A stretch of DNA of 5,909 bases. Origin: Burkholderiales bacterium. Its GTDB lineage: Bacteria > Pseudomonadota > Gammaproteobacteria > Burkholderiales > SG8-39. The translations under genes and the position numbers were made by a program. Below are positions 1 through 5,909 of the stretch, one piece after another. The notes under the pieces are model-generated. The model worked only from the letters and a program-made list of their open reading frames with translations. It made no database searches and was not told where the DNA came from. The stretch lies in the NCBI GenBank assembly GCA_919902965.1, contig CAKKSJ010000267.1:1-5909 (forward strand), given 5' to 3'. The number at the start of each line of letters is the position of its first letter. Positions within the stretch are counted from its first letter, which is position 1.

Positions 1-50
1 CGGAAATCCGCCCGCGTGATGGTCATTTCGACGCGCGGCGGCAGCTTCAC
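1..50 (-). CDS. Possible 5' end of a further operon gene (partial, unidentified)
   Basis: After the MoaD-like gene stops at 67, an open frame can start at a GTG at 50-48 and runs off the window, reading VKLPPRVEMTITRADFR. A TGAGG stretch overlapping the moaD-like stop could act as a distant ribosome binding site. An in-frame ATG at 26-24 is an alternative start with no clear Shine-Dalgarno. Only about 16 residues are visible, so no family can be assigned. Tight packing behind the preceding gene is the only reason to suspect the operon continues. The frame may be chance, since GC-rich sequence gives many short open frames. Confidence 0.25.
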   Translation of the reverse strand, partial: MKLPPRVEMTITRADF

Positions 51-66
51 TGACGCGACCGCGGCC

Positions 67-321
67 TCAGCCGCCGGCGATAGGCGGCCAGATCGCCAGC
101 GTTTCGCCTGCAGCGAGCGCCCGCCGCGGGCGCTCCGCGGGTGGAATGAATACCCCGTCGATCAGTACCAGATGGCACAGTTTGCCCGGCAGGTTTTCGC
201 GCTCGATCACCTGTGCGATGGTAGTGCCCGGGTGGAGATCGAGTTCGACCGCGTTGGTCTTGCGCGCAGCGTCAGGCAAGTGATCGGAAAGCGTGGCGTA
301 GAGCTTGAGCGTGACTTTCAT
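67..321 (-). CDS. MoaD/ThiS-like sulfur carrier of the aor operon
   Basis: Encodes an 84-residue ubiquitin-fold protein of the MoaD/ThiS family. Seen: a beta-strand opening (MKVTLKLYATLSDHLP), a central ELDLHPGTTIAQVIERENLP segment (the usual 'G-x-T/S-v-x-x-v' helix region), and the C-terminal AIWPPIAGG. The ending Gly-Gly is the residue pair adenylated and thiocarboxylated by MoeB-type enzymes. The family's role is to give sulfur for the pterin dithiolene of the molybdenum or tungsten cofactor. I infer that this copy serves the tungsten cofactor of AorB. The start at 321 is chosen over the longer frame from 420 because homology begins there and its ATG overlaps the TGA of the upstream reductase (ATGA), which implies translational coupling. 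A. aromaticum also has a MoaD-like gene in its aor operon (recalled as aorD). Confidence 0.88.
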   Translation of the reverse strand: MKVTLKLYATLSDHLPDAARKTNAVELDLHPGTTIAQVIERENLPGKLCHLVLIDGVFIPPAERPRRALAAGETLAIWPPIAGG

Positions 322-1628
322 GCCTGCAATGTGGCATGTGAAAACAGATCCCTGTGCTCGACCAGCGCAATGTAAGCTTCGACAAAGCGCGTCGGATTCA
401 CCTTCAGCGCGTCCTTCCAATGGCCGAGGTGATGGCGACCGACGATCAGCCCGCGCATGGCGCCGATGTGCTCGGTGTAGCCGATGCTGCTCGCGCCGAT
501 GAGGACGTCATCCTGGAACTGAAGGTTCAGGTAGCGGAAATGGTCCGCGTCCTCCAGCACCGCGCTGTCGCCGCCTGCGGTCCCCTCCCAGTGGCCGAAG
601 GAACTGGAAATGAGCCCCAGCGTGTCGAGCACGTTGCAGGCGAAGCTGCCCCCGGTTTCCGTGGTCTGGCCGACCATGTTGTGCGCGGCGAGCCTGCCCT
701 GCTCGACGGCATTGGGCTGGATCGCATTGATCTGGCTGCGCCCGGATACGCAATCGCGGGCCTCGACCACATCGCCGGCGGCGTAGACGTCCGGCAGGCT
801 GGTGCGCATGCGCTCGTCGACCACGATGCCGGTGTCGATGTCGATGCCGCTGCCCTGGAGGAAATTGAGTGAAGGCGTAACGCCGACCACGCTCAGATAC
901 ATGTCGGCAGGCAGCACTTCGCCGGTGGTCAGCGTAATGCGGAGTTCCTCGCCTTGCTTGTCGATGCGCTGCGTCTGCGTACGGCCCTTCACTTCGACGC
1001 CGCGCGCCTCGCACCAGCGCTGCATCATGGCGCTTGCAGCCGGCGGCATCATGCGCGACACCATGCGGCCGCTGCGGATAAGCACCGTCAGCCTCGCGCC
1101 CTGTGCGAGGAGGCCGTGCAGGATGATGCAGCCGACAAAACCCGCACCCATCTGGACGACGCGCGTGCCGCGCTTGATATGCGCGAGGATGGCCCTGGCG
1201 TCATTCAGGGTCCAGCAGGTGTGGACGCCAGGCAGATCGATACCCTCGACCGGCTCCCGATAGGGCGTAGACCCCGTGGCAATGAGCAGGCGGTCATAAG
1301 TCAGCTTGCGATCGTCGGCCAGGGTCACGACATGCGCGTGGCCGTCGATCGACGTCGCCCGCTGCGCCAGCAGTTCGATACGATTCTTCTTGTAGTGATC
1401 GGGCTCGCGATGGATGCGCACGCCTTCCTCTGCGATCTGGCCAGCGAGCAGGTAGGGAATCGCCATGCGCGAATAGGGCTGTTCGCCCTCCCCATCGAGC
1501 ACTGTGATCACTGCTTTCGGATCCAGTTGGCGCAGCGTTTCGGCGGCGGCTACCCCGGCCGTGCCGGCCCCGATGATTACATGACGCAAGCCGGTGCTCG
1601 AAAAGCTGGCGACGGCGTTCTCTGACAT
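318..1628 (-). CDS. Second FAD-dependent pyridine nucleotide-disulfide-type oxidoreductase, AorC paralogue
   Basis: A 436-residue flavoprotein clearly homologous to the aorC product just upstream. Seen: the N-terminal FAD Rossmann motif GAGTAG (20-25), PYSRMAIPYLL (51-61), LLIATG (114-119), a second Rossmann motif GAGFVG (161-166), and VYAAGD (281-286), the second FAD contact. The C-terminal domain contains NVLDTLGLISSSFGHW, which matches NVLDTLGMISTSFGLW in AorC. There is no CxxxxC redox disulfide, so it belongs with the NirB/rubredoxin-reductase-like flavoproteins and not the disulfide reductases. After the second Rossmann motif the strand reads TVLIRSGRM (181-189). I184 and R185 stand where AorC has the NADH-type glutamate. 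I chose the ATG at 1628 because GGAGAG lies just upstream and the gap to the preceding stop (1642) is 13 bp. A longer start at 1670 would overlap that gene and lacks support. The electron partner is unknown: NADPH, ferredoxin or an alternative AOR outlet. Confidence 0.88.
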   Translation of the reverse strand: MSENAVASFSSTGLRHVIIGAGTAGVAAAETLRQLDPKAVITVLDGEGEQPYSRMAIPYLLAGQIAEEGVRIHREPDHYKKNRIELLAQRATSIDGHAHVVTLADDRKLTYDRLLIATGSTPYREPVEGIDLPGVHTCWTLNDARAILAHIKRGTRVVQMGAGFVGCIILHGLLAQGARLTVLIRSGRMVSRMMPPAASAMMQRWCEARGVEVKGRTQTQRIDKQGEELRITLTTGEVLPADMYLSVVGVTPSLNFLQGSGIDIDTGIVVDERMRTSLPDVYAAGDVVEARDCVSGRSQINAIQPNAVEQGRLAAHNMVGQTTETGGSFACNVLDTLGLISSSFGHWEGTAGGDSAVLEDADHFRYLNLQFQDDVLIGASSIGYTEHIGAMRGLIVGRHHLGHWKDALKVNPTRFVEAYIALVEHRDLFSHATLQA

Positions 1629-1641
1629 GGCTCTCTCCGGT

Positions 1642-2886
1642 TCATGCTGACTTGAGGCCGCAGGCGACATACGCAGCGACGAATTGAGTCGGGTCGATCA
1701 GCAGCTGTTCCTTCCACCTTCCCAGCTTCGTGCGTCCCTGGACCAGTCCGCGCAGGGCGCCCACGTGATTGGTCCAGCCGATGCAGGTGGCGCCTACCAT
1801 GACGTCGTCCTTGAACTGCAGGGATACATAGCGTTGCTGCGCCTCGTTCAACAACTCCACGCCCTGGCCGCCCTCGACGCCCCACCATAGCCCAAAGGAA
1901 GTGGAGATCATGCCCAGCGTATCGAGCACGTTGATCGCGAGGGCGCCCTGGAAACGCGCATCGCCACCGGCCATGTTGCTGGCGGCGACGCGTGCCTGGT
2001 CCGCCGCTGCAGGCTGTATCGCGTTCAGTTCCGGGGTTCCGGTATGGAATCCCACCGCCTCCGTGACGTCGCCGGCGGCAAAGATATTCTCGATATTGGT
2101 CTGCATGCGGTCGTTGACCCGGACGCCCTGCCCGATCTCGACACCGCTGTCGGCGAGGAAGGCCACGTTAGGCCGTACCCCGGCGGCGCAGATAACCAGA
2201 TCGGCGGGCAGCGAAACGCCGCTGCTGAGCAGCACCGAGAGGGCGCCGTCGGCCTGGCTGATGCTCATCACCGTGGCGTTCACATGCACATGCACGCCTT
2301 TGGCCTCGACCCAGTGGCGGATCATCGTTCCGGCCTTCTCCGTCATCATGCGCGGCACCATGCGGTCGCCCATTTCGACGACGCTGAGGTCGACGCCGCG
2401 ACTGGACAGGGCTTCCATGATGATGCAACCGATGAACCCGGCGCCGATTTGCACGACACGGCTTCCCTTGGCGGCGCGCGCGGCGATGGCGCGGGCATCG
2501 GCCAGCGTCCAGCAGGTGTGCACGCCGGGCAGATCCATGCCTGCTATCGGCGGGCGCACCGGATGGCAGCCGGTTGCGATCAGCAGGCGCGCATAGGCCA
2601 GGTCGCGCCCGTCGTCGAAACGTATCGACTGCGCTTTGGCATCCACCCGCGATACGCGGCCTTTGACCAGGCGGATGTCCTGGCTGCCGTAATGGTCGTC
2701 GGTCTTGCGCAAATGCGTGCCCGCATCCGGAATGTTGCCCATCAGGAAGTACGGAATCGCCATGCGTGAGTACGGAGATTCGTCTTCATCGCCGATAAGG
2801 ACGATCTCTTTTCCCGGAACCTGCTTGCGCAGTGCCTCGGCTGCCACTACCCCGGCCGGACCATTGCCTACGATCACGAAAGCCAC
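1642..2886 (-). CDS. aorC: AorC: FAD/NAD(H)-binding reductase subunit of tungsten aldehyde oxidoreductase
   Basis: A 414-residue flavoprotein expected to pass electrons from the Fe-S subunit AorA to NAD+. Seen: GNGPAG (7-12) at the extreme N-terminus for FAD, PYSRMAIPYFL (38-48), LLIATG (101-106), the NAD Rossmann motif GAGFIG (148-153) followed by strand SVVEMGDRM with E171 in the position that typically binds the NADH ribose, and IFAAGD (268-273) for FAD. No redox-active CxxxxC is present. The C-terminal third is the domain shared with the downstream paralogue. The start is a GTG at 2886 with GAGGAG about 8 nt upstream. No ATG alternative fits, because the FAD motif begins at residue 7. The gene sits 70 bp after aorB, the largest gap in the operon, and that gap contains a terminator-like hairpin. 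I assign it as AorC over its paralogue on its position next to aorB and its intact NADH motif. The two roles could be reversed. Confidence 0.88.
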   Translation of the reverse strand: MAFVIVGNGPAGVVAAEALRKQVPGKEIVLIGDEDESPYSRMAIPYFLMGNIPDAGTHLRKTDDHYGSQDIRLVKGRVSRVDAKAQSIRFDDGRDLAYARLLIATGCHPVRPPIAGMDLPGVHTCWTLADARAIAARAAKGSRVVQIGAGFIGCIIMEALSSRGVDLSVVEMGDRMVPRMMTEKAGTMIRHWVEAKGVHVHVNATVMSISQADGALSVLLSSGVSLPADLVICAAGVRPNVAFLADSGVEIGQGVRVNDRMQTNIENIFAAGDVTEAVGFHTGTPELNAIQPAAADQARVAASNMAGGDARFQGALAINVLDTLGMISTSFGLWWGVEGGQGVELLNEAQQRYVSLQFKDDVMVGATCIGWTNHVGALRGLVQGRTKLGRWKEQLLIDPTQFVAAYVACGLKSA

Positions 2887-2905
2887 GAAGAATTCTCCTC
2901 AAATG

Positions 2906-2942
2906 AAAACGCCAAGAAGACCGCAGTACGGCCCTCCTGGCG
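2906..2942 (-). terminator. Stem-loop plus T-run between aorB and aorC (attenuator or partial terminator)
   Basis: Read on the minus strand, 2942-2929 pairs with 2923-2910 in an unbroken 14-bp stem around the 5-nt loop TACTG. The left arm is CGCCAGGAGGGCCG and the right arm CGGTCTTCTTGGCG. Three pairs are G-U wobbles (2937/2915, 2934/2918, 2932/2920). A TTTT run (2909-2906) follows at once, then CATTT. The hairpin begins 14 nt after the aorB stop and ends 5 nt before the aorC ribosome binding site. G-U pairs make it strong only in the transcript of the aor strand. Because aorC follows so closely, read-through or mRNA protection is more likely than full termination. Confidence 0.6.
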
Positions 2943-2956
2943 CCGTGTTGGACAGC

Positions 2957-4804
2957 CTAGAGTCCGAGCCGCTGCAGCGTCTCCTTGGTGGGCACGCCCT
3001 TGTCGTCCCAGCCGCGCGCCTTGTAATACTCCGGCCGCATTTTGTCGATGCCGTTGACCTTGCCTTTGGCCGGGCCGGTCTTGGCCGGTTCGTTTTTCAA
3101 GCGCGGCGGCAGGTCGTCATCCTTGGCGGTAAAGCCGGCGGCATTGTTGAACAGGCGCTCCATGTTCCAGATGCGCTCGCCCATGGCTGTCAGCTTTTCC
3201 ATCGACCAGCCGCCTTCGCAGGCCGCGTCCAGCTGCGGCTGCAAGTCGGCGAGCGTCCAGGCGAAGGTGGTGAACACGCACACGCCGGCCGAATCGAATA
3301 CCGAGGTCGCGTCCTGGAAGGCCTTGACCAGATCCGCCTTGCCCTCGGTCACCAGGGGGTCGGTCTTGACCGGGATGCCCAGCACTTCGGAGGCGACGGT
3401 ATAGCCGCGCAAATGGCAGGCGCCGCGATTCGAGGTTGCATATGCGAGACCCATGCCCTGGATGCCGCGCGAATCGTAAGCGGGGAATTCCTGCTTTTTC
3501 ACGCCCATGGAGAGCTCGGGTTTGCCGTACTTGGCGCACAGTCGCGCAGAACCCAGGCCCAGTTCCTTGCCGAAACCCTCGTTCTTGGCTGTCATCTCCG
3601 CCAGCTTCACCAGTGCCTGCGCCGAGCCAAAAGGCGCATCCAGGCCGATCTGCTCCTTGGTCAGGATGCCCAGATCGTACAGTTCCATGGCCGCGCCCAC
3701 GGTGGCGCCGAAGGTAATCGGGTCGAATCCCTCCTCGTTGCACAGCATATTGGTATATTGCAGCGCTTCGAGGTCGCCTACCCCGTTGGCCGCGCCCATC
3801 GCCCAGGCGGCTTCGTATTCCAGGCCGCCGGAAGCGCCCCAGTATTCCGGCTTGTTGACCACGCTGAAGTGGGTTTCGTCGATCTTGGAAATACGTCCGC
3901 AGGCAATGGTGCAGCCAAAGCAGGCGGCGTTGGTCACCAGTTGCGCCTTGCCGTCGGTGAGCCGTTTTTCATGCATCGCTTCGCCGGAAATCTTGCGCGC
4001 GTCCTCGAACTGCACATCGCGGTGATTGCGCGTGGGCAGCGCCCCCATTTCATTGATCACATTCATCAGCACCTGCGTGCCATAGGTGGGCAGCCCCTGG
4101 CTGGTGACCGCGTTTTCGGCGAGTATCTTCTTTGCGGCGGTCGTCGCTTTCATGAACGCCTTGCCATCCCTGATGCCGCCCGCGCCTTTGGTGCCGCGAA
4201 TGGCGACCGCCTTCAGGTTCTTCGAGCCCATCACCGTGCCCACGCCGGAGCGGCCGGCGGCGCGGTGCAGATCATTGACGATGCAGGCGTACATCACGCC
4301 GTTTTCCCCGGCGCGGCCGATGCTGCAGACGCGCGTTTGCGGATCCTGGTGGGTCTTCTTGATGATCTCCTCGGTCTGCCATACCGACTTGCCCCACAGG
4401 TGCGCGGCATCGCGCAATTCGGCCTTGTCGTCCTCGATGGCGAGATAGACGGGCTTGGGCGACTTGCCCTCGAAAATCACCATGTCCCAGCCGGCGAACT
4501 TCATTTCCGCGCCGAAGTAGCCGCCTGAGTTGGAGCAGGCGATGGCGCCGGTCAGCGCGCCCTTGGTGATCACTGAATAGCGCCCGCCGGTCGAGGCCAT
4601 GGTGCCGGTGAGCGGGCCGGTGGCCATGATCATTTTGTTCGCGGGCGAAAGCGGATCGACTTTCGGGTCCACTTCTTCAACGAAGTATTTGGTTGCCAGA
4701 CCGCGCTGGCCCAGATATTCCTGCGCCCACTTCATGTTGAGCGCCTCGGATTTGCATGTGCCTTTGCTCAGGTCAACGCGCAGAACTTTTTTCGTCCATC
4801 CCAT
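2957..4804 (-). CDS. aorB: AorB: tungsten-containing aldehyde oxidoreductase, catalytic subunit
   Basis: A full-length 615-residue member of the aldehyde:ferredoxin oxidoreductase family, which oxidises aldehydes to carboxylic acids at a tungsten bis-pyranopterin centre. Seen: the AFOR N-terminal domain with GRYSVITKGALTGAIACSNS (74-93; R75 and N92 are probable pterin/Mg contacts) and the family signature RAAGRSGVGTVMGSKNLKAV (181-200). The cluster motif C295-x2-C298-x3-C302 has its fourth ligand C509 in DSAGVC (504-509). The first pterin loop is NEEGFD (356-361), a variant of the usual DxxGLD. E329/E331 in LEYEA and H464 in GACHLRG are candidate catalytic residues. There is no Tat or Sec signal, so it should be cytoplasmic. 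Overall it resembles the mesophilic AOR of Aromatoleum aromaticum, which accepts many aliphatic and aromatic aldehydes; the physiological substrate cannot be read here. The ATG at 4804 has AGGAG 6 nt upstream and lies 12 bp after aorA. Confidence 0.95.
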   Translation of the reverse strand: MGWTKKVLRVDLSKGTCKSEALNMKWAQEYLGQRGLATKYFVEEVDPKVDPLSPANKMIMATGPLTGTMASTGGRYSVITKGALTGAIACSNSGGYFGAEMKFAGWDMVIFEGKSPKPVYLAIEDDKAELRDAAHLWGKSVWQTEEIIKKTHQDPQTRVCSIGRAGENGVMYACIVNDLHRAAGRSGVGTVMGSKNLKAVAIRGTKGAGGIRDGKAFMKATTAAKKILAENAVTSQGLPTYGTQVLMNVINEMGALPTRNHRDVQFEDARKISGEAMHEKRLTDGKAQLVTNAACFGCTIACGRISKIDETHFSVVNKPEYWGASGGLEYEAAWAMGAANGVGDLEALQYTNMLCNEEGFDPITFGATVGAAMELYDLGILTKEQIGLDAPFGSAQALVKLAEMTAKNEGFGKELGLGSARLCAKYGKPELSMGVKKQEFPAYDSRGIQGMGLAYATSNRGACHLRGYTVASEVLGIPVKTDPLVTEGKADLVKAFQDATSVFDSAGVCVFTTFAWTLADLQPQLDAACEGGWSMEKLTAMGERIWNMERLFNNAAGFTAKDDDLPPRLKNEPAKTGPAKGKVNGIDKMRPEYYKARGWDDKGVPTKETLQRLGL

Positions 4805-4816
4805 GACTGTCTCCTT

Positions 4817-5296
4817 TTAGGCGTTGGCACGTGTTTGGGTATCGGTCTTGCTGGCCCATTGCTGCATTTTGTCCAGGCCGGTCCAGTTCGCATCGACGTA
4901 GGTGATGGCACCCGTCGGGCAGGCGCTGGCGCAGGCCGGATCGCCGCCGCAGAGGTCGCATTTCTGTACTTTGCCGGTTTCGGCGACGTAGTTGACCGTG
5001 CCGAAAGGGCAGGCGATGGTGCACACCTTGCAGCCGACGCAGGTGGCGTCGTTCACCACTTTGGCGCCGGTCGCAGCATCGATCTTGATCGCCTCCACCG
5101 GGCAGGCGTGCAGGCACCAGGCTTCGGCGCATTGGGTGCAGGTGTAAGGCACCATGCGCCCGGCATGCTCGAAATTGAATACCTTGATGCGCGACTTGGA
5201 AATATTGAAGACGCCGTAGTTCTCATAGGAACACGCCATCTCGCACTGCAGGCAGCCCGTGCACTTGTTCGCGTCGATATACAGCGATTTCTGCAT
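4817..5296 (-). CDS. aorA: AorA: four-cluster ferredoxin-like electron-transfer subunit
   Basis: A 159-residue polyferredoxin of the HycB/DmsB/CooF type and the first gene of the operon. Seen: sixteen cysteines in four groups, C12/15/18/22, C53/56/61/65, C86/89/92/96 and C113/116/122/126. That is enough for four [4Fe-4S] clusters, with the usual exchange of the fourth ligand between paired motifs. No signal peptide or membrane segment is visible. In the Aromatoleum enzyme the equivalent subunit carries electrons between the tungsten subunit and the FAD subunit, and AorAB units stack into filaments with a continuous Fe-S chain. The same role is inferred here from gene order and cysteine pattern. 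The ATG at 5296 has AGGAG 8 nt upstream; the first cluster motif starts at residue 12, which fits this start. The stop TAA lies directly against the aorB ribosome binding site. Confidence 0.93.
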   Translation of the reverse strand: MQKSLYIDANKCTGCLQCEMACSYENYGVFNISKSRIKVFNFEHAGRMVPYTCTQCAEAWCLHACPVEAIKIDAATGAKVVNDATCVGCKVCTIACPFGTVNYVAETGKVQKCDLCGGDPACASACPTGAITYVDANWTGLDKMQQWASKTDTQTRANA

Positions 5297-5376
5297 GACC
5301 TAGTCTCCTGGTTGGTGTTGTTGCCGGCTTCGTCTAAGCTGGTGCATTGCCGGATTTATTCGATTTTTGCAAATTA

Positions 5377-5405
5377 AGTCTAGTGCGATTGGAAGCGCCT
5401 GTAAA
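5377..5405 (-). promoter_or_regulatory. Candidate sigma70 promoter of the aor operon
   Basis: On the minus strand, TTTACA (5405-5400) is followed by a 17-bp spacer and TAGACT (5382-5377). These match the -35 consensus at 5 of 6 positions and the -10 at 4 of 6. Transcription would start near 5370 and give a leader of about 74 nt before aorA. The palindrome TTTGCAAA (5366-5373) covers the predicted start site and could be an operator or chance in an A/T-rich patch. The assignment is by eye only. Confidence 0.45.
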
Positions 5406-5537
5406 CGGGATTTCGGGGAAAGTTTGACCACCCGCCTACCCCGGGCAGCGGATTCTGCGCTAGCATTTGCTGCAGCCTGCTCGACGGCCTGCTCGACCGG
5501 CCCGCGCTGCGCTGCAATATTGTCAAAGGAAATCGTC

Positions 5538-5909
5538 ATGACCGACCTATCCGATCTGGGTTCATCCGCCTTCTGGCGCGTCAATCCCAAGGATTCCGAT
5601 CCGTGCGAAACGCGCGAATGGCTGGAGGCCTTCGATGCGATGGTGGAGGTGGAAGGCCGCGAGCGTGCGACTTATCTCTTGCGCCGGCTGCTCGATCATG
5701 CGCGCAAGCGGCGCGTGCAGCTGCCGCCGGTGCTCAATACACCTTACCGTAATAGCGTGGACCTGGCCGACCAGCCGCAGTTTCCGGGCAATCTCGAGAT
5801 CGAGCAGCGACTGTCCTCGATCGTGCGCTGGAACGCGCTGGCGATGGTGGTGCACGCCAACCGCGCCTATCCGGAGTTGGGCGGGCATATTGCCAGCTAC
5901 GCCTCTGCG
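5538..5909 (+). CDS. aceE: AceE: pyruvate dehydrogenase E1 component, homodimeric type (N-terminal part)
   Basis: The first 124 residues of a protein normally close to 890 residues; the window ends inside the gene. E1 decarboxylates pyruvate with thiamine diphosphate and passes the acetyl group to the lipoyl domains of E2. Seen: the AceE N-terminal pattern DPCETREWLEAFDAMVEVEG (21-40), RERATYLLRRLLDHARKRRV (41-60), the substrate-handling stretch DQPQFPGNLEIEQRLSSIVR (78-97), WNALAMVVHANR (98-109) and ELGGHIAS (113-120). H117 lines up with the active-site histidine of the E. coli GGHMAS motif. The ATG at 5538 is preceded by AAGGA about 7 nt upstream, and homology starts near residue 15, so this start is credible. 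The gene is divergent from the aor operon, and aceF/lpd would be expected beyond the edge. No convincing promoter for it was found in the 241-bp spacer. Confidence 0.93.
   Translation, partial: MTDLSDLGSSAFWRVNPKDSDPCETREWLEAFDAMVEVEGRERATYLLRRLLDHARKRRVQLPPVLNTPYRNSVDLADQPQFPGNLEIEQRLSSIVRWNALAMVVHANRAYPELGGHIASYASA

Noticed and set aside
322..420. Longer N-terminus for the MoaD-like protein from 420.
   Set aside because: The extra 33 residues overlap the reductase gene in another frame and show no MoaD homology. The fold starts at MKVTLKLYA.
508..1014. Minus-strand and plus-strand frames inside the second reductase and aorC (several of 80-240 codons).
   Set aside because: They are out-of-frame readings of the flavoprotein genes with Arg/Ala/His-rich, low-complexity translations and no family signature.
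1629..1670. Longer N-terminus (MSPAASSQHEPERA) for the second reductase.
   Set aside because: It would overlap the end of aorC by 29 bp and has no Shine-Dalgarno, whereas the ATG at 1628 has GGAGAG at good spacing and precedes the FAD motif by a normal distance.
2705..4528. A 607-codon open frame on the plus strand opposite aorB and the start of aorC.
   Set aside because: It is antisense to well-supported AOR genes. Its translation is rich in Ala, Gly, Arg and His, has no recognisable domain, and crosses two genes and the gap between them. Long antisense frames are expected from GC-rich codon bias.
5300..5539. Minus-strand small frame starting MTISFDNIAAQRG, containing the repeat VEQAVEQ, between aceE and aorA.
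   Set aside because: It starts inside the aceE ATG on the opposite strand, lacks a good ribosome binding site, runs across the promoter candidate and ends at the aorA ribosome binding site. The repeat comes from the 12-bp-period DNA repeat. A leader peptide is not excluded, but nothing supports it.

Overview
The window is a compact, GC-rich piece of bacterial chromosome. It is dominated by one minus-strand operon for a tungsten-type aldehyde oxidoreductase of the aldehyde:ferredoxin oxidoreductase (AOR) family. At the right edge, transcribed the other way, is the 5' part of aceE (homodimeric pyruvate dehydrogenase E1). The homodimeric AceE type and the multi-subunit AOR resembling that of Aromatoleum aromaticum suggest a proteobacterium, most likely an anaerobically versatile betaproteobacterium. 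No rRNA or other taxonomic marker is present, so this is inference.

Operon layout, in transcription order from right to left: aorA, a 16-cysteine polyferredoxin (5296 to 4817); aorB, the 615-residue catalytic subunit (4804 to 2957); aorC, an FAD/NAD(H) reductase with a GTG start (2886 to 1642); a second, divergent copy of that reductase (1628 to 318); and a MoaD/ThiS-like sulfur carrier ending in Gly-Gly (321 to 67). The last two genes overlap as ATGA. A possible further gene starts near position 50 and leaves the window. Gaps are 12-14 bp or overlaps, except a 70-bp gap between aorB and aorC. That gap contains a 14-bp stem-loop followed by a T run, which looks like an internal terminator or attenuator.

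Expected working of the set: AorB oxidises an aldehyde to the acid (or runs in reverse) at a tungsten bis-pterin site. Electrons pass through its own [4Fe-4S] cluster and the four clusters of AorA to the FAD of AorC and on to NAD+. The MoaD-like protein would supply dithiolene sulfur for the pterin cofactor. The role of the second flavoprotein is open. It keeps both Rossmann folds but has lost the acidic residue that usually selects NADH. All five proteins lack visible signal peptides and should be cytoplasmic.

The 241-bp region between aorA and aceE holds a good sigma70-like promoter candidate facing the aor operon. No mobile element, CRISPR array, tRNA or rRNA was seen. The most interesting points are the aorB-aorC hairpin, which could set the AorAB:AorC ratio in an enzyme whose relatives form AorAB filaments capped by AorC, and the tandem reductase pair with divergent nucleotide-binding motifs.
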